This document shows positions 36,960-49,000 of a stretch of DNA of 64,000 bases, piece by piece (the stretch's first letter is position 1; each line of letters opens with the position of its first letter). The position numbers and the translations under genes were made by a program. The stretch is from Mesostigma viride (Eukaryota; Streptophyta; Mesostigmatophyceae; Mesostigmatales; Mesostigmataceae): positions 288,564 through 352,563 of the forward strand of contig RPFO01000213.1 in the NCBI GenBank assembly GCA_009746045.1, in the 5' to 3' direction. The notes under the pieces were generated by a model. That model made no database searches, was not told where the DNA came from, and worked only from the letters and a program-made list of their open reading frames with translations.

Positions 36960-39663
36960 GCTGGTGCATGGTTATAGGGCATTGGAGAGCAGATTGTGTG
37001 GTAGTGTCAGCATTGTGACTGGCATAATACCTGTATTTTAGTCTGTACTAAGGCTCATGGACCATGGTACACTCACTCTGATTTTAATCAGGATACAGCC
37101 AGGTTTTGGCTGGGGTTCATGCTGTTGACTACACAAGGTTGACAGGTCCATTACAGACCATGTATTCTATTTTAAAAGAAATGTATATTTGTACATACTT
37201 CTCACAATGGTCTGGGAACCTTTATTCTGGGGTTTATAGGGCGGGGTTCGATTCCCTGGTATTATGTTTCTACAAGCTGGCCTGTTCAGGTGTTTGCCTG
37301 TTCAGACTTCCCTAGTTCCCCAGGGCAGGATTTAATTGTTGCCTATGTGTTTCATTTTGTCATTTGTTTGCTGTGGCAGTTTACCATCTGGCAAGTAGAC
37401 GGGCGCCGTAAGACGGGCGCCAATAGACCCCTGTTGAGAGAATGACAGGCAAACTATTGTCTAATCACCAAGAAAATGTCCTCATATGAGGACATTTTTA
37501 AGCATGGATACCATTTGTAATAACTCACACATTTCAACATATCCATGGGTACGGCATGAAACCATGTTCATTTATGATATGTTCAAGAGTTGCAATGCTT
37601 AACATCCATGAAATATGCTCATGGTATAATTGTTTACGATTTATGAATGCAGGGGGGTCGCTACGCGAGTGACCAACAAGCACTCAAGTCAACAATATGC
37701 CCAGAAAGAAGGCAGGGCCAGGTCATGTCTGGTCCTGAAAATGCACCCAAGGTGCCCACAACATGTCTACATTACACCCTCGCTATCCTAGACCCTGCAG
37801 CCTGCAGGGGGGGGCACAAAATGTAACTGGCAGCCAGGGACCATGGTGCAGGCCAAATAGCAGGTGTAAAGCTAGCTCAAAGCTAGCTCAGTCCAAAGAA
37901 TGAAATAAGAAGCAAATTCTTGCCAAGGTTAGGTCTGTGATCGTTATTGGAGGCTTGGCTGCCACCACGGTGCTCGACAATGATGCTGAAGCCTTCAATC
38001 ATATATGAAGCAGATACTGCAAAGAGGCACAAATAGCAATACAAGCACAATTTAAGCATGAAAAGCTCAAGTTTCCAAGCCAGTCTAGCTCACTTGGACA
38101 TGAGGTTAAGCGTTAGAAACATATGGGCAACATCCCAGCAAGCCTTGAAAAAGTTTTCAGCAACAAGGCAGTATATGTGTTAAATCAAACTACCACATTG
38201 CAACTAAGCACAGTGACTTCTACTTGCTGCTGTTTTGACGACGCAAGGCCGTTTACCTTTTCAGTGACACCACGGGAAAAGAAAGCATTACCCAGCAAAC
38301 TTCCTTTAAGTTCCCCGGACATAGGCGTAATCACAACCACGACGTTGGGCATTGAAAAGAACCGGAATCATTAAGTCTGCGGGGGTTATAAGCTACGATA
38401 CTCTTGACACGCTTATTTAGAACGATGCGGTTGCGGATGACATCCGGAACCTTGTTCTTGACGTGCGCCCAGGCCGCCAGCTGCGCGGGACAGCTCAAGA
38501 AATATATATTAAAGGACGGTGACGCCCGGGAAGCACCCAGCCTTGCGGCAAAAGTAAAATATGGCTCGCGCTCGCCGTGGTTTTCGCCAGGCGTGACTGC
38601 GATATCACGACGAAAAAATGGAGACTCTTTGACCCATCTAACTGCCCAGGTCCCTCTGTTGCCCGGGTCGCCCATTAACCCAGAAGCGTACCATAACCCA
38701 TACTCGCGATATCCGCAGCTACTGGGCGGAAAAAGAAATTGTAAAACCGAACTGCATACTGACCTATCATGCCATCTACGTAGCTTCCAGATTTTCTTCA
38801 ACGATGCCAAAATCCGTTCATGAACAATATTTTCGACATATACAAAGCACCTGCACGTCAAAAGCAGCATCTTCGAAATGACTAGATGATGATCTAAAGT
38901 TCTGTCTTCATTCGGGGCAAAATAATGGCCTATAACGTTCAGGCAAGCCTCAGAACTGGAACGACCCCATAGCCGTCACTCGACAAAATGCTCGATTACA
39001 TTGCAACGTTCTTGCTGTAGTAGGTACTTTTCCTCGCCTCATATTTTCCAGGTACGGTCGGCCCCTGTCGACCCCGGGGGCTTGGCGCGCTCAGTACCTA
39101 TCCCAGTTTCGCGCCAAAACCCACCAGGGATCCTCAGGACCAACTTTGGCGCCAAAACCGCCCCCCTGACCCCCCCCGTCTCAAACGAGGACTATGTCCT
39201 CAAATGAGGACATTTGGTTTTTGGACACTATTGTAATACGCCTTACTTTGTCAAGTGGTATTTTAATTGTCATGGATTTATTGTACTTATATTGAATATG
39301 TACTGGGTTTTATGGGATTAGTATCTGGGATTAATGTAACTCACCGCCAGAAGGTCATTGTACTGGAGGCTCTACCGAGGTGATGGGATTAATTCCTGGA
39401 GAAGACCTCATAGAATTAACCTGTATGTATTTAATTTTGTGTGCTTCTAATATCTGGTGGTACTCTGTAATGCCACTTCCATAGGTTTTCTCCATTTCTC
39501 ATGAAATGGTTTTCCCTGTGGCAGATCTGTTTCTTTTCCAGTTCCTTAAAAGAAAGGGCTGGGGGAATGGCATTGGCCATTAAAGACATCTGTTCAAGCT
39601 TCAAGCTGGAGTGAAGGACATTTCAAGCTACTTCAAGGGTCCCTGGCAGGGGATGTGACCCCT
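36960..39663 (+). other. copia-2 3' non-coding region with possible nested insertion
   Basis: 2.7 kb between the pol stop and the 3' LTR, unusually long compared with 268 bp in copia-1. Two similar palindromes lie 1.7 kb apart: 37473-37498 (26-bp perfect, core GTCCTCATATGAGGAC) and 39194-39213 (core GTCCTCAAATGAGGAC). They may mark the ends of a nested element of about 1.75 kb. Frames of up to 179 aa (38331-38870, minus) show no motif. Confidence 0.5.
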
Positions 39664-39682
39664 AAAGAAAAGAAGGGATTGG
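39664..39682 (+). other. copia-2 polypurine tract
   Basis: AAAGAAAAGAAGGGATTGG directly abuts the 3' LTR. Confidence 0.75.
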
Positions 39683-40301
39683 AGTTAACGTAAAGGATTT
39701 ACGTTAGATGGATAGAGATTGTTACGCTCTTTCCAACGGCACCTTGAACGCCTCATTTGGTTAAGGAACGTAAAAGTTATGACGTTTCCTAGGCTGTGCC
39801 GACAGTACCCGGCGCGCCACTGTGGGCGCGTACGGACACAGGATGTACAAGTGTCACTTTGATAGTCCGCAGGACGTTGACAGGACTTGTACAGGACTTG
39901 ATGGTCAATTGATAGGTAGGCGCACTGTAGCGCGCCAGGACCTATGAGACAATTGATGCTGACTAGTGTACGGATAGGTCCACAGGACTAGCCGTATGGA
40001 CAATTGATAGATCTGCGCGCCAAAGGCGTGCCAGAGTCTGTGTAATCAATTGATTGACAGTTCAGCTGTGACAGTGCAGCTGAATACTTGGACGCGTCCC
40101 TAGTAAGCTATATGAGTGACTTGGTCACACCGGGACGCTAGTTCTTGCGTGCACGTTCTCTTGGCACTGCGACCCTGTCGTCTGTGCTGCGTGCAGTCTT
40201 GGAAGTGACGTGACTTACGTCTGTGTAATTCCTGATTGTTAATAAAGGCAACTTCCTGCAAGAACCATGGCGGAATTCGTGGCATTCTTACCCTCACAAC
40301 T
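39683..40301 (+). repeat. copia-2 3' LTR
   Basis: 619-bp copy of the 5' LTR with a two-base insertion (GTGTAATTCC against GTGTTTCC). Followed by GGGAG. Confidence 0.92.
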
Positions 40302-40690
40302 GGGAGGGAGGGAGGGAGGGAGGGAGGGAGGGAGGGAGGGAGGGAGGGAGGGAGGGAGGGAGGGAGGGAGGGAGGGAGGGAGGGAGGGAGGGAGGGAGGA
40401 GGGAGGGAGGGAGGAGGGAGGGAGGGAGGGAGGGAGGAGGGAGGGAGGGAGGAGGAGGGAGGGAGGGAGGAGGGAGGGAGGGAGGGAGAGGGAGGGAGGG
40501 AGGGAGGGAGGGAGGGAGGGAGGGAGGGAGGGAGGGAGGGAGGGAGGGAGGGAGGGAGGGAGGGAGGGAGGGAGGGAGGGAGGGAGGGAGGAGGGAGGGA
40601 GGGAGGGAGGGAGGAGGGAGGGAGGGAGGGAGGGAGGGAGGGAGGGAGGGGGAGGGAGGGAGGGAGGGAGGGAGGGAGGGAGGGAGGGGA
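40302..40690. repeat. (GGGA)n array
   Basis: Continuation of the GGGA array interrupted by copia-2, with the same type of GGA phase slips. Before the insertion the array would have been about 0.85 kb. Confidence 0.96.
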
Positions 40691-41684
40691 TCGGTCACTC
40701 ACAGCAGTTTATTCCCACCCCAGCAGGGCCCCTCCCTCACATCCGGCTGCAAAATCTGCTTGATGTTGCTTCTCTCTAGAATAAGCCGCACAGCCCTGAT
40801 GCGAGCAAACGGCTCGCCGTCATACTGCCGCTCACTGATGCTTTATACGCGCTTTCCGTAAGATGAAAACATGACGGAAAAGAGAGACTCGGGGAAAGGG
40901 GATACGGTGAAATACTTGTCTGCTACCGGCCGGGGTTTCAACAGCGAAGAAATTCGCACCTGAATGTGCACATACCACTCCGTCACGTCGACAACGGTCT
41001 TGCATCGCAACCGTGTAACAGACGCGGCAGCAAAATTGCTGGCGGCATTGACATGCTCGCCGCAGTTAACGAACGTGCGGAGGTCCGTTTTAGCCCCTGA
41101 CGCCATGGCGTCTTTGATGCTAAGAACGCCTGCAAAAGACACGATATCGGGCACAAAAGCACTTAAAAACGAATTACGGTATGCGACGCCTGGCCCAGCC
41201 TAGAAATTGGATAAAAGATCGCGCCAGCTCGGTTAAAGCAAACTGAGCCGGTAATGAAAAAAGTGCTTCGGTCAAGGCCTTAAAAACTAAAAATTAAATG
41301 CGTCGATTAGTGTCAAAAACCAGATGTTAGGGCGACTTTCATCGGGAAATTTTTTTGCTGCAGGTAGGTGGGGTCGAGAGAAAATCGGCGACAAAACAGG
41401 CACCCACCTGTGAATGACGCCAAAATGCCGAAGGACTCCGCAGAATTCGTGGCGAAAAAAAATAACGGCAAGTATTATATGACCCTAGGAGCATACACTA
41501 AAATTTCCAGCCTCGATACTGCCTTTTTATTCGCTCACGATAGCCTGCCAGGCCGCCATGCCTGTCGGTGGAAATTCGGTCACCGTCGTGCACGCATACA
41601 CCAAAATTCTCATTTCGCGCCACCTTTCGGGTCCTCCTTACGAGGCTGCATTTTGGCGGGGCTCGGACCGTTGTGTTCACTATG
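40691..41684. other. No recognisable gene
   Basis: Non-repetitive sequence. The longest frames (about 120 aa) lack recognisable motifs. Confidence 0.4.
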
Positions 41685-42445
41685 CGGCTATGGCGGCCTA
41701 TGCCTGGAAAGCATTAGCCAGTGTGAGATCTGAGGGTCCCGGCCAGCAGAACCCGGAAAGGTCGTGATCAAGCCAGGTACGGCAACGTGTTTGCATGTCG
41801 TTTGCACGGGAATCTGTCGTTTATACATCGATTTTACATGAGTGTATCAGTGCCTCTTGCAGCAGGTTTCCATGCCTGCTGTAGGAGTGCTATTAGCCCC
41901 AAATCTGCTCAGTTTGTGGTGTTTCTTTGGAGGATGCCATTCCGTTAGTGCTGGTTTAGCACTTCTTTGTTTCCCAGCACTTTTTACAGTCCTATGTGGC
42001 TGTATACAATGCATAAGTGTGTGGCATTTCATGGATGGCTGCTTACGCGCGCGTAACCCACACACGTAAGTGAGCGCATTATAGTATAGGTCAGACAGAT
42101 GGGCTATCCGTGCGGTCTGACCCAAGGAAAGCATGGTGGCACTATATCCAATGAAATTGTCCAATGTTGATGTTGAGGTTCCTGACCCTCCCAGTAGATG
42201 TTATTATCTAAGGGGATTTTGCTTACCTGAAAATGATCATCTTTTGTCCAACTTTGGCAGTAAATATCTTGCAAAGCACTGAATGGACTCGGGATATTAT
42301 TGCATATTCTGAAAGCCCTTCAAGTGTAAATACTCCTAGCACCTTGGTTGGGGGTATTTGTAGTTGTGGCCTATGAGGTATGATTTTTTCCATTTTCAGG
42401 GGTCTAAAAATGCCAAAAACCCATTCCCGGACTATGGGTTAATTG
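41685..42445. repeat. Dispersed non-coding repeat P, copy 2
   Basis: Diverged direct match to 10100-10860 with the same landmarks in the same order. Homology stops at CGGACTATGGGTTA in both copies. Confidence 0.75.
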
Positions 42446-42697
42446 TAAAGGCATAAAGTGACTCACGTCTACTTTCCGAGGGGGCAACGCCCGCGGACTA
42501 GGATTTATCATGGATTCTGGTTCTGGTCGATAAAAGCTACATGTCAATATCCGGATGCAGAACGCCAGGATATTTGTATGAGTATTCCGTTCCAGGGATA
42601 CGAGTTCTGATTAGTACAGCCGACCATCGTCCACGACATTCAGTCATGGATCAGGTGTAGGTCTTTCGCAGCCGGCAGTGCGCCGGATGTAAAACAA
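42446..42697 (+). repeat. LTR-like remnant related to the 694-bp LTR family
   Basis: The end of this segment (ATCAGGTGTAGGTCTTTCGCAG, GGATGTAAAAC) closely matches the minus-strand end of the LTRs at 45369 and 51665 (ATCAGGTGTAGATCTTTCGC..GGGATGTAAAAC). It is therefore probably the terminal part of a diverged relative in + orientation, with no partner visible. The left boundary is a guess. Confidence 0.5.
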
Positions 42698-43321
42698 GGC
42701 TCACACACCAGCCCCTGCATGTGGGCAAGCCACCTCCCCCCAAGAGGAGGAGGCGTTTTGATGAGTAGTGTAGTTAGGATTTTCTAGACTAGATAGCTTA
42801 GAGTTAGGTTAGTTCGATTACGCGGCTAAGTTCCTCCACTCCACCCATCCATCAAGGATTCGAATATGTGCTACATGATCTCCCAACGGAGACATTAATT
42901 AATTAATTAATTAGGAACATAACTCCGTTGGGAGTATATGTATAGCACATAGCCCTGAGAAGGGGCATATGAGCCTATAATACATTCTAAGCTACTTCCT
43001 GCAAGGGTGGGAATGTAAACAACACTTGCTCTAGGTGCACCAGGGCACCCGCACCCTCATGGTCTATCACGCTATGCCCGGGTAAGGGGGGAGCATGCCT
43101 GTGAGGGGGAAGATCATCATGGTTATACAAGAGCTATGGCATGGCTTCTCAGCAGAGAGTGACTCCCTGCATGGGCACAGCATTACTAAATAAGGCTAGG
43201 CATCGTCTGGAGTGTGGCACATCATAGGCACACATGTACATGACTAAAAAGGCTAGGCCTCAGCTGGTATAGTGCCTGTAGTAGGCGGGCATGTACAAGG
43301 CCACTGTCTAACTATTCTACA
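42698..43321. other. No recognisable gene
   Basis: It includes an inverted pair CTCCCAACGGAG...CTCCGTTGGGAG (about 42871-42933) with a TTAATTAATTAATTAATTA centre. No coding signal. Confidence 0.4.
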
Positions 43322-44724
43322 CTACTGCTGTATTCCCCTAGGCTGGGGCTGGAGTTGCTGGGGCCGCGGTGGTCGAGGGGTCGCTTGCCAGGGCTTGTGG
43401 CCGACGTAGATGGCCGCCCCCTTCCAGTACACCGGCTGGCCCGCCTTGGTCTGCCGGAGCTGGAGGTAGGTCGGCCATAGCTCCCGTCGCCGTTGTTGCT
43501 GTGCCAGGGTCAAGTCGTCGTCAAGGGTGAAGAGAGTCTTCTCGAGCCGCTTGCGGCGTCTGAGAAAAGAAATCTTGTCCGCCGGGGTCTTAAAGGTGAG
43601 AAGGAGCGGGGGCGGCCCGGCCTTACCCCGCGCGCGGGGAAGGCGGTGGGCGGCCAGCTCGATCTCACCAGTAAGGCCCATGCGATCAAGGATTTCTCTC
43701 TCAAAAGCACGCGCAAGCTTCTCGGAATTCTCACCTTCCTCCATCTTGAGATTCTTGACAATGACGTTGAGGCTGCGCTTGGCGAGCTCGGCCTCCTCGC
43801 GGAGGTCAAGCGTCTGCCGCTGGAGCTGGGCTGCGACGGCGGAGGTGGTGTCCAGAGGTGGTATGTTGCTTAAGCATGTCCGCCCAGGTCGTGATGGGAG
43901 GAGCATCGCCGGCCAGGCCAGCCGGGGCTGGCTTGGCGGCAATGTCCTTCACTGCCTGGGCGGTGAGGCCTGCTGTGTTCTGCAAGACCTCGATAGCGAT
44001 TGCATTGTCCTTGAGGCGCTGGTCGATGTCGCGGAGCTGGGCGGTGATGGAGTCGGTGGAGGCGGAGGGGGGGGGGGGGGTGGAGGCGAGGAGGGTGGCG
44101 GTGGCGGTGGGGATGGTGGGAAGCTCAGCAGCCAGGCTGCGTGCCGCCAAGTGCCGCCACATCTGCGGCAAGAGGGGTCACGTGCTGCTCGAAAGCTTCC
44201 TTGAGGAGGGTGCGGATGGAGGCTTCGGAGGGGAAGGGGGGCGGTTTGGGAGCCCAGATCTCGGATTCGGAGCGTCCAACAAGGGAGCAGAGGGCGAAGC
44301 GTTGAAGCTTGGGGCGACTCATGCGGTGAAGGACTGGGAGAGCCGCGGCGGGGTCGACAAGCTGGCCATTACCAGGCCAGCGGCCGCGGTTGTGGGACGT
44401 GAGGTACACGCACAGGGTTAGAAGCGAGGCGTGATTGCCGGAAAACACGTCGTCCATGAAGGCTCCTGGGCCTTTGAGCCAGTAGCTGTAGGCGTTGACG
44501 TCAAAGGAGGTCTCTTCCCAGGGCGGCTCAGCAGAGCGACTGCGCTTGGGGTCAGGCGAGGCAGATGGCGAGGCAAGCCCGGGAGGCTGGGCGAGCACCA
44601 GTGCACGACTAGTGTCACCGTTGCCATCTGGGCCGGTGGGCGAAGCTGCAGCCGAAGCTGCAGACGTATTATCATTGCCGAGCGCAGCCGCCAGGCTGCG
44701 TTGCGTCGAGAGGCGTTTGCTCAT
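43322..44724 (-). pseudogene. LINE ORF1-like protein, two frame breaks
   Basis: Three overlapping minus-strand frames (44724-44125, 44171-43806, 43942-43322) read as one protein of about 460 aa. The N-terminus begins MSKRLSTQRSLAAAL. The middle has a coiled-coil-like stretch (LRDIDQRLKDNAIAIEVLQ). The C-terminal part (SLNVIVKNLKMEEGE ... AHRLPRARGK ... LLLTFKTPADKISFLRRRKRL ... FTLDDDLTLAQQQRRRELWP) has the pattern of the RNA-binding domain of L1-type ORF1 proteins. The two shifts lie near 44130-44160 and 43870-43890. No ORF2 follows downstream on this strand. Related fragments lie at 53386-54345 and 54800-55090. Confidence 0.78.
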
Positions 44725-45363
44725 CGTATATTGCGTAATGGCTTCGGAAAATTACATCAGCATGTGCGTCGTAGAAAGACGCATCGATTGTGATATTCAC
44801 GGCTAAATTCGGTGCTCAAACGTGAAAGTTATGAGCTCCGCCGTCAGCCATGGCTACCTCGTGGCTCGTCAAATGGTCATGCTTATTAAGGAGACATGTT
44901 ATAATATAATTTAATTTAATATATTGCATCACTGTTGACCAAGGGAAAATGCCAACGCGGAAAGAAACAAATTACTCCATCAGCAGACAACAGGGGTGCA
45001 ATTAAAGGGCTAGCGCAGTATGTGTCATCTCGCGATTTTCCACGCAGAGATCCGACCATAAACAGGTGTTGGCTACTAAGTATAAATGCATGACTAAAAG
45101 TACACCTGCATAGACTGCGCAGGAGTTACAAAGGCTGTTCCTTACAGTGCGAAAAGAGAAGCTGTACCAATGAGAAGGAACACCGTAAAGCCAACCTAGA
45201 AGTAGGCTGCAGGGTCAACCCAACAGCAGCACATGCATACAATGAAGGGCCGCACGTGTAAAAACGTAACCCTGGAATTTTTGTCCTCAACATGAAGTGC
45301 TTTCTCTGCTAATCCATTAAAATATCAAGTTGCCTTGCTGTGGCTCATTGTGAGGTTTCTAAA
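44725..45363 (-). other. 5' leader of the LINE ORF1 copy and flanking unique DNA
   Basis: The first ~150 bp upstream of the ORF1 start match the + strand leader at 54800-54940. They include a short reading frame starting ATGGCTGACGGCGGAGCTCA at about 44853 on the minus strand that stops after 11 codons. The remainder holds no feature I recognise. Confidence 0.55.
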
Positions 45364-45368
45364 CAAAA
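45364..45368. other. Target site duplication CAAAA (left)
   Basis: CAAAA precedes the left LTR and is repeated at 52359-52363 after the right LTR. Confidence 0.85.
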
Positions 45369-46062
45369 TTTTACATCCCGGCTGACTGCCGGCTGCGAAA
45401 GATCTACACCTGATTCATAATAGACCATTATGAACAGTGGTCGCTATATTAATCTACGCAATCCACACCATGACTAGTATGGACGATAACTAATCTAACA
45501 TAATTAACCTGGCGCAGTTGACCCTGGCCGGTTCAAGCCCGAGGTGTTGCAACCTCGTGGGAAGCTGGGCGAAATGCCTCCCGAGGTACATGTAGCATTT
45601 ACGACAGGAATTCAGGACCATGCATTTCCTAAACCCGCGGGCGTGACCCAGCCGGAAAGAGAAAGAGATTAACTCAATTCATTTCATTCATTCCGGGGGT
45701 GACAATGGTGAACGTTCCCACACACTATTAACCTTGGCGGCTCACAGCGTTGCCAAGCAGTGCCAAGCAGCACTGCTTGGACGCATGGTCAACCGAGATC
45801 TCTAGGGCGCTACGGTTCACACGAATTGACCGTACGACCCAAAACGAATTATACTAGGTCCACGCACATTGACATGCTGCGCACCTACAGATAAACCAAA
45901 GTACCGAAAGTACTACAAAACCACTGAATAGCAAGTACAACGCCGTATGAACCGGCTGTACAAATAGTCCTAAATAGTCGAACACTAAGACTTCGCCTAT
46001 TTCACATTGTTGCGCCGAACTGTCCACTAAAGGAACCTAATTAAATAGGCTTGGACGCAACA
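45369..46062 (-). repeat. LARD-like element 3' LTR
   Basis: 694 bp. On the minus strand it runs TGTTGCGTCC...GGGATGTAAAA. Confidence 0.9.
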
Positions 46063-46078
46063 CTCCTCCCCCCTCTCT
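46063..46078 (-). other. Polypurine tract
   Basis: AGAGAGGGGGGAGGAG on the minus strand, contiguous with the 3' LTR. Confidence 0.75.
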
Positions 46079-49000
46079 GGGGAGAGGTCGGCTACCCCGC
46101 TAGCCCAACGACAACCACGCCCAGAACATGCTAGACTCCGTATACGCATGGTGCAACCCATGAGTGACCTATGGTCCCGATGGGGCAGGGACCAGCTTGC
46201 ACGACTAAGCTGGTCCATCGGGCAAGCCCAACTCAGATCCCGTCCATTGGCCGCGCGGCACGCAGAAGAAGGATGCATGCCCAAAGGACAGAAGCGAGGG
46301 GCCAAGACACAGGGCAGTGAGCCAAGGTCTCCACGATCACCACAAGTTTAGCCACGGACATACGTGAATCGTAACACATCCAAAGTGAGGATAGTCAATA
46401 CAGGCATCGACACGACCACCACTGTAACTGCACGAGGTGATACATCACACGCAGGTGGCTCAACCTCCAAATTCTCATCACAAGAGCCAATAAAGGCCAT
46501 GCTACAATAAAGTAGCCAAAAGTCGCCAAAGATCACCAGTGTCGCCAAATGTCACCGAATGTCGCCAAATGTCACCAAATGTCACCAACTCAACGACGTC
46601 CCAAATAGAACAGTCTACCAATGGCAAGCAAGGTGCCAAAAGCTCCAACCCGATAAGACAATGTGGTGAAGAACACAATGTAAACTGTCATGTGACCATG
46701 ACCAATCGCACGCCCGTACTATCGCCACACGCGGCAATAGGGAGGTCCACCCAGACCCCTGAGGGGGAACCTGGACAGGAGCCAAAGGTCGGTGTGAGGA
46801 GCTGGAAAGCCCCGCCACGTGGGGACCTGACGGCCCGGTGCGACCCCTGAATACCACCCGCAACGGTCACAGTACCCACCGGTAACGTCGCGCTGGTGAC
46901 TGCCCCGCCCGGCCCTTAAGGCGCGACCTGATTGGGTCCTGCACTGGAATGTGTAGAAGCCCCAGGTCCCGCCGCCGCTTGGGGAGTCAACATCCGCTCC
47001 ATCACCTTCTGGAGTACCGCTTCCATCGTGGTGGACAACCGCGCCTAAAAAAAAAAACTCTGCCTGTGCAACCATCTGTTTCTCCAAACCTAAACGCAGC
47101 GCCTGCAGCTGGGAGAAAACCCGCTGCTCGACCTCCACCGCGGACTGCGAAGAGAGGTCGGACGCCTTGTTAATGCCGGAAACCATGTTGTCCAACAAAT
47201 GACTCGCCGATGCGTCCATCGACTCGCCGATGTGGCCACTGTGTCTCCTTGTCCTTGTCGCCCGTCGCCACTATACCTGAGGGGCATAGCGCGGGCTCCA
47301 TGTACGGTGGCTTACCACCGTTGCACAAATATACGCTTGCGACGGAAGTCGCGTGTGATACTTCGCCCGACGGCCGCCCTAGCGCTGACTGCCGCCACTG
47401 CGCCGACGTCGCGCAGATGTCGCAACTTGAGGCGCGATCATAGCTCGAACTGCGCGCACCGTATCCCGCGCTCTTGTCGCCGCGTACGTAACCCTTATGA
47501 AATCAGTGTCCCTCGCCACCTCGTATGACTACAAGGGGGACTCCGCGCCGAATGAACTAATGCCGAGGTCCAACCCCTCCTGAAGAGCGGGGTCCTGAAG
47601 AGCAGATAGCTCCTCCTTGCGGACCTGCGGCTGGTATTGGTGTGGTGGGGAAGAGACAAGTGTGCATGACTGCGCACATCCATCGCACGAAAGAGATGAG
47701 ATACCTCCCCCCCTAAGGGGGAGCCCTGCGTGTGCCTTTGCATGGAGGAAACCACACAAAGTGAAAATTAAAAAAAATTGAAAGATTCCTCTGACACGCA
47801 TACGCATCTTCCAATCCTTTATGCACACCCCATACACCTACATACATCTTCTAAGCGCACACATCATAGTGCAGCTGACCCTTGTCCCTGATGAACCAGG
47901 GACACCCAACCACGTATCTACTATACACATACCAACACATGCACCTGATCTCACCACTAGTAATAACACTAGTAACCTCAGTGCTTTCTCACACAGACTC
48001 CTCCCCCCCCTAAGGGGGATGGGAGCCTCTCCCTTCAGTCCACTAACTGGGTAACACACAAATGCCTATCCATGTGACTCCTCCCCCCCCTAAGGGGCTG
48101 TGAAGCCTCTTCCTTCTTCTCTCCTCCCCCCTCTATGGGAATCGGAGCGCCCTCGCGACGGAAAGCACCCGGAGGGGGGGGGGGGGGAAGGGAAAAAAAA
48201 TTCCAAACAAACCAAACAGATAGAATATCAAGCCAAAATTGACGTGCCACAACTGAGGTACAAAGACATTGTACCAACAAGGGTACCCCCAGACTGGGGA
48301 GAAAGGGGTGTGAAGGTCAGGACAAGGCAGTGTCTACGAAACATGTGTCCGAATGGCAGTGAGAGTGGAGTGATCAGGTCCACAAGCAAGGCTGCCCCTA
48401 CAAACACGTCGAGGAACTCCCCGGTACTGAGCTATCACGAGCCCCTGTCATCATGGTAGATGTGTCTAGCGGCGATATCCAATAAACCATTGCCACGGTT
48501 ACCAGCATGACCGCTAGTATTGAGTACAAAAAAAAAAGGTATGACTACCTGCAACAGAAACGTGCCACACACCCACAACAATGGGTAGGAACACCCATTA
48601 TCACCTGACATCAATCCAGCAAACAGCATGTATGACCAACAGCAACCCCGATTAACAGCAAGGATTACTACTTGCTAGCTCCTGGCACGGTGGCTGTGCA
48701 GGGAGGGGTGATGGCAAGGGGCTGAATGCGACTGAGGATAGATGATGTGGGGGTGGTGGTAAAACCCAATGCACCCCATGTGAAGAGTCCTAACTCCCCT
48801 TAGAACAGGGAAGAGAACAAAATGCTAATAGCGCCTTCAGACTGAAGGAGTACTGCTAACCCTATAGGATCCATAGATTGTTATGTCAAGCAACAAAAAT
48901 CAACAACAATCCCAGGCCCGTCATGCAGCTAAGTGCTCCATTGCCTAAAACCTGCAACTAAGAAGGTTGCACATTGTGGCGACGTAACCCTCCCTGACTG

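Larger units (their letters stand above)
30698..40301 (+). mobile_element. copia-2: near-intact Ty1/copia-like LTR retrotransposon
   Basis: 9,604 bp with 617- and 619-bp LTRs (AGTTAACG...CTCACAACT), an extra 5' open frame, gag, pol and a 2.7-kb 3' non-coding region. GGGAG flanks both ends (30693-30697 and 40302-40306), as expected for a 5-bp target duplication, but inside (GGGA)n. The LTRs differ by a two-base indel near 31240/40227, so the insertion is recent. It shares LTR ends, domain order and the HGDD motif with copia-1 but is clearly a different family. Confidence 0.92.

Noticed and set aside
38331-38870. 179-codon minus-strand frame in the copia-2 3' region as an antisense gene
   Set aside because: No recognisable motif. 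The opposite strand is also open over most of it, and there is no support beyond length.
46719-47219. 166-codon frame in the LARD-like interior as a gag gene
   Set aside because: It lacks zinc knuckles or other gag motifs, lies near the 3' end of the element, and contains an A-run likely to be a frame break. At most a remnant.
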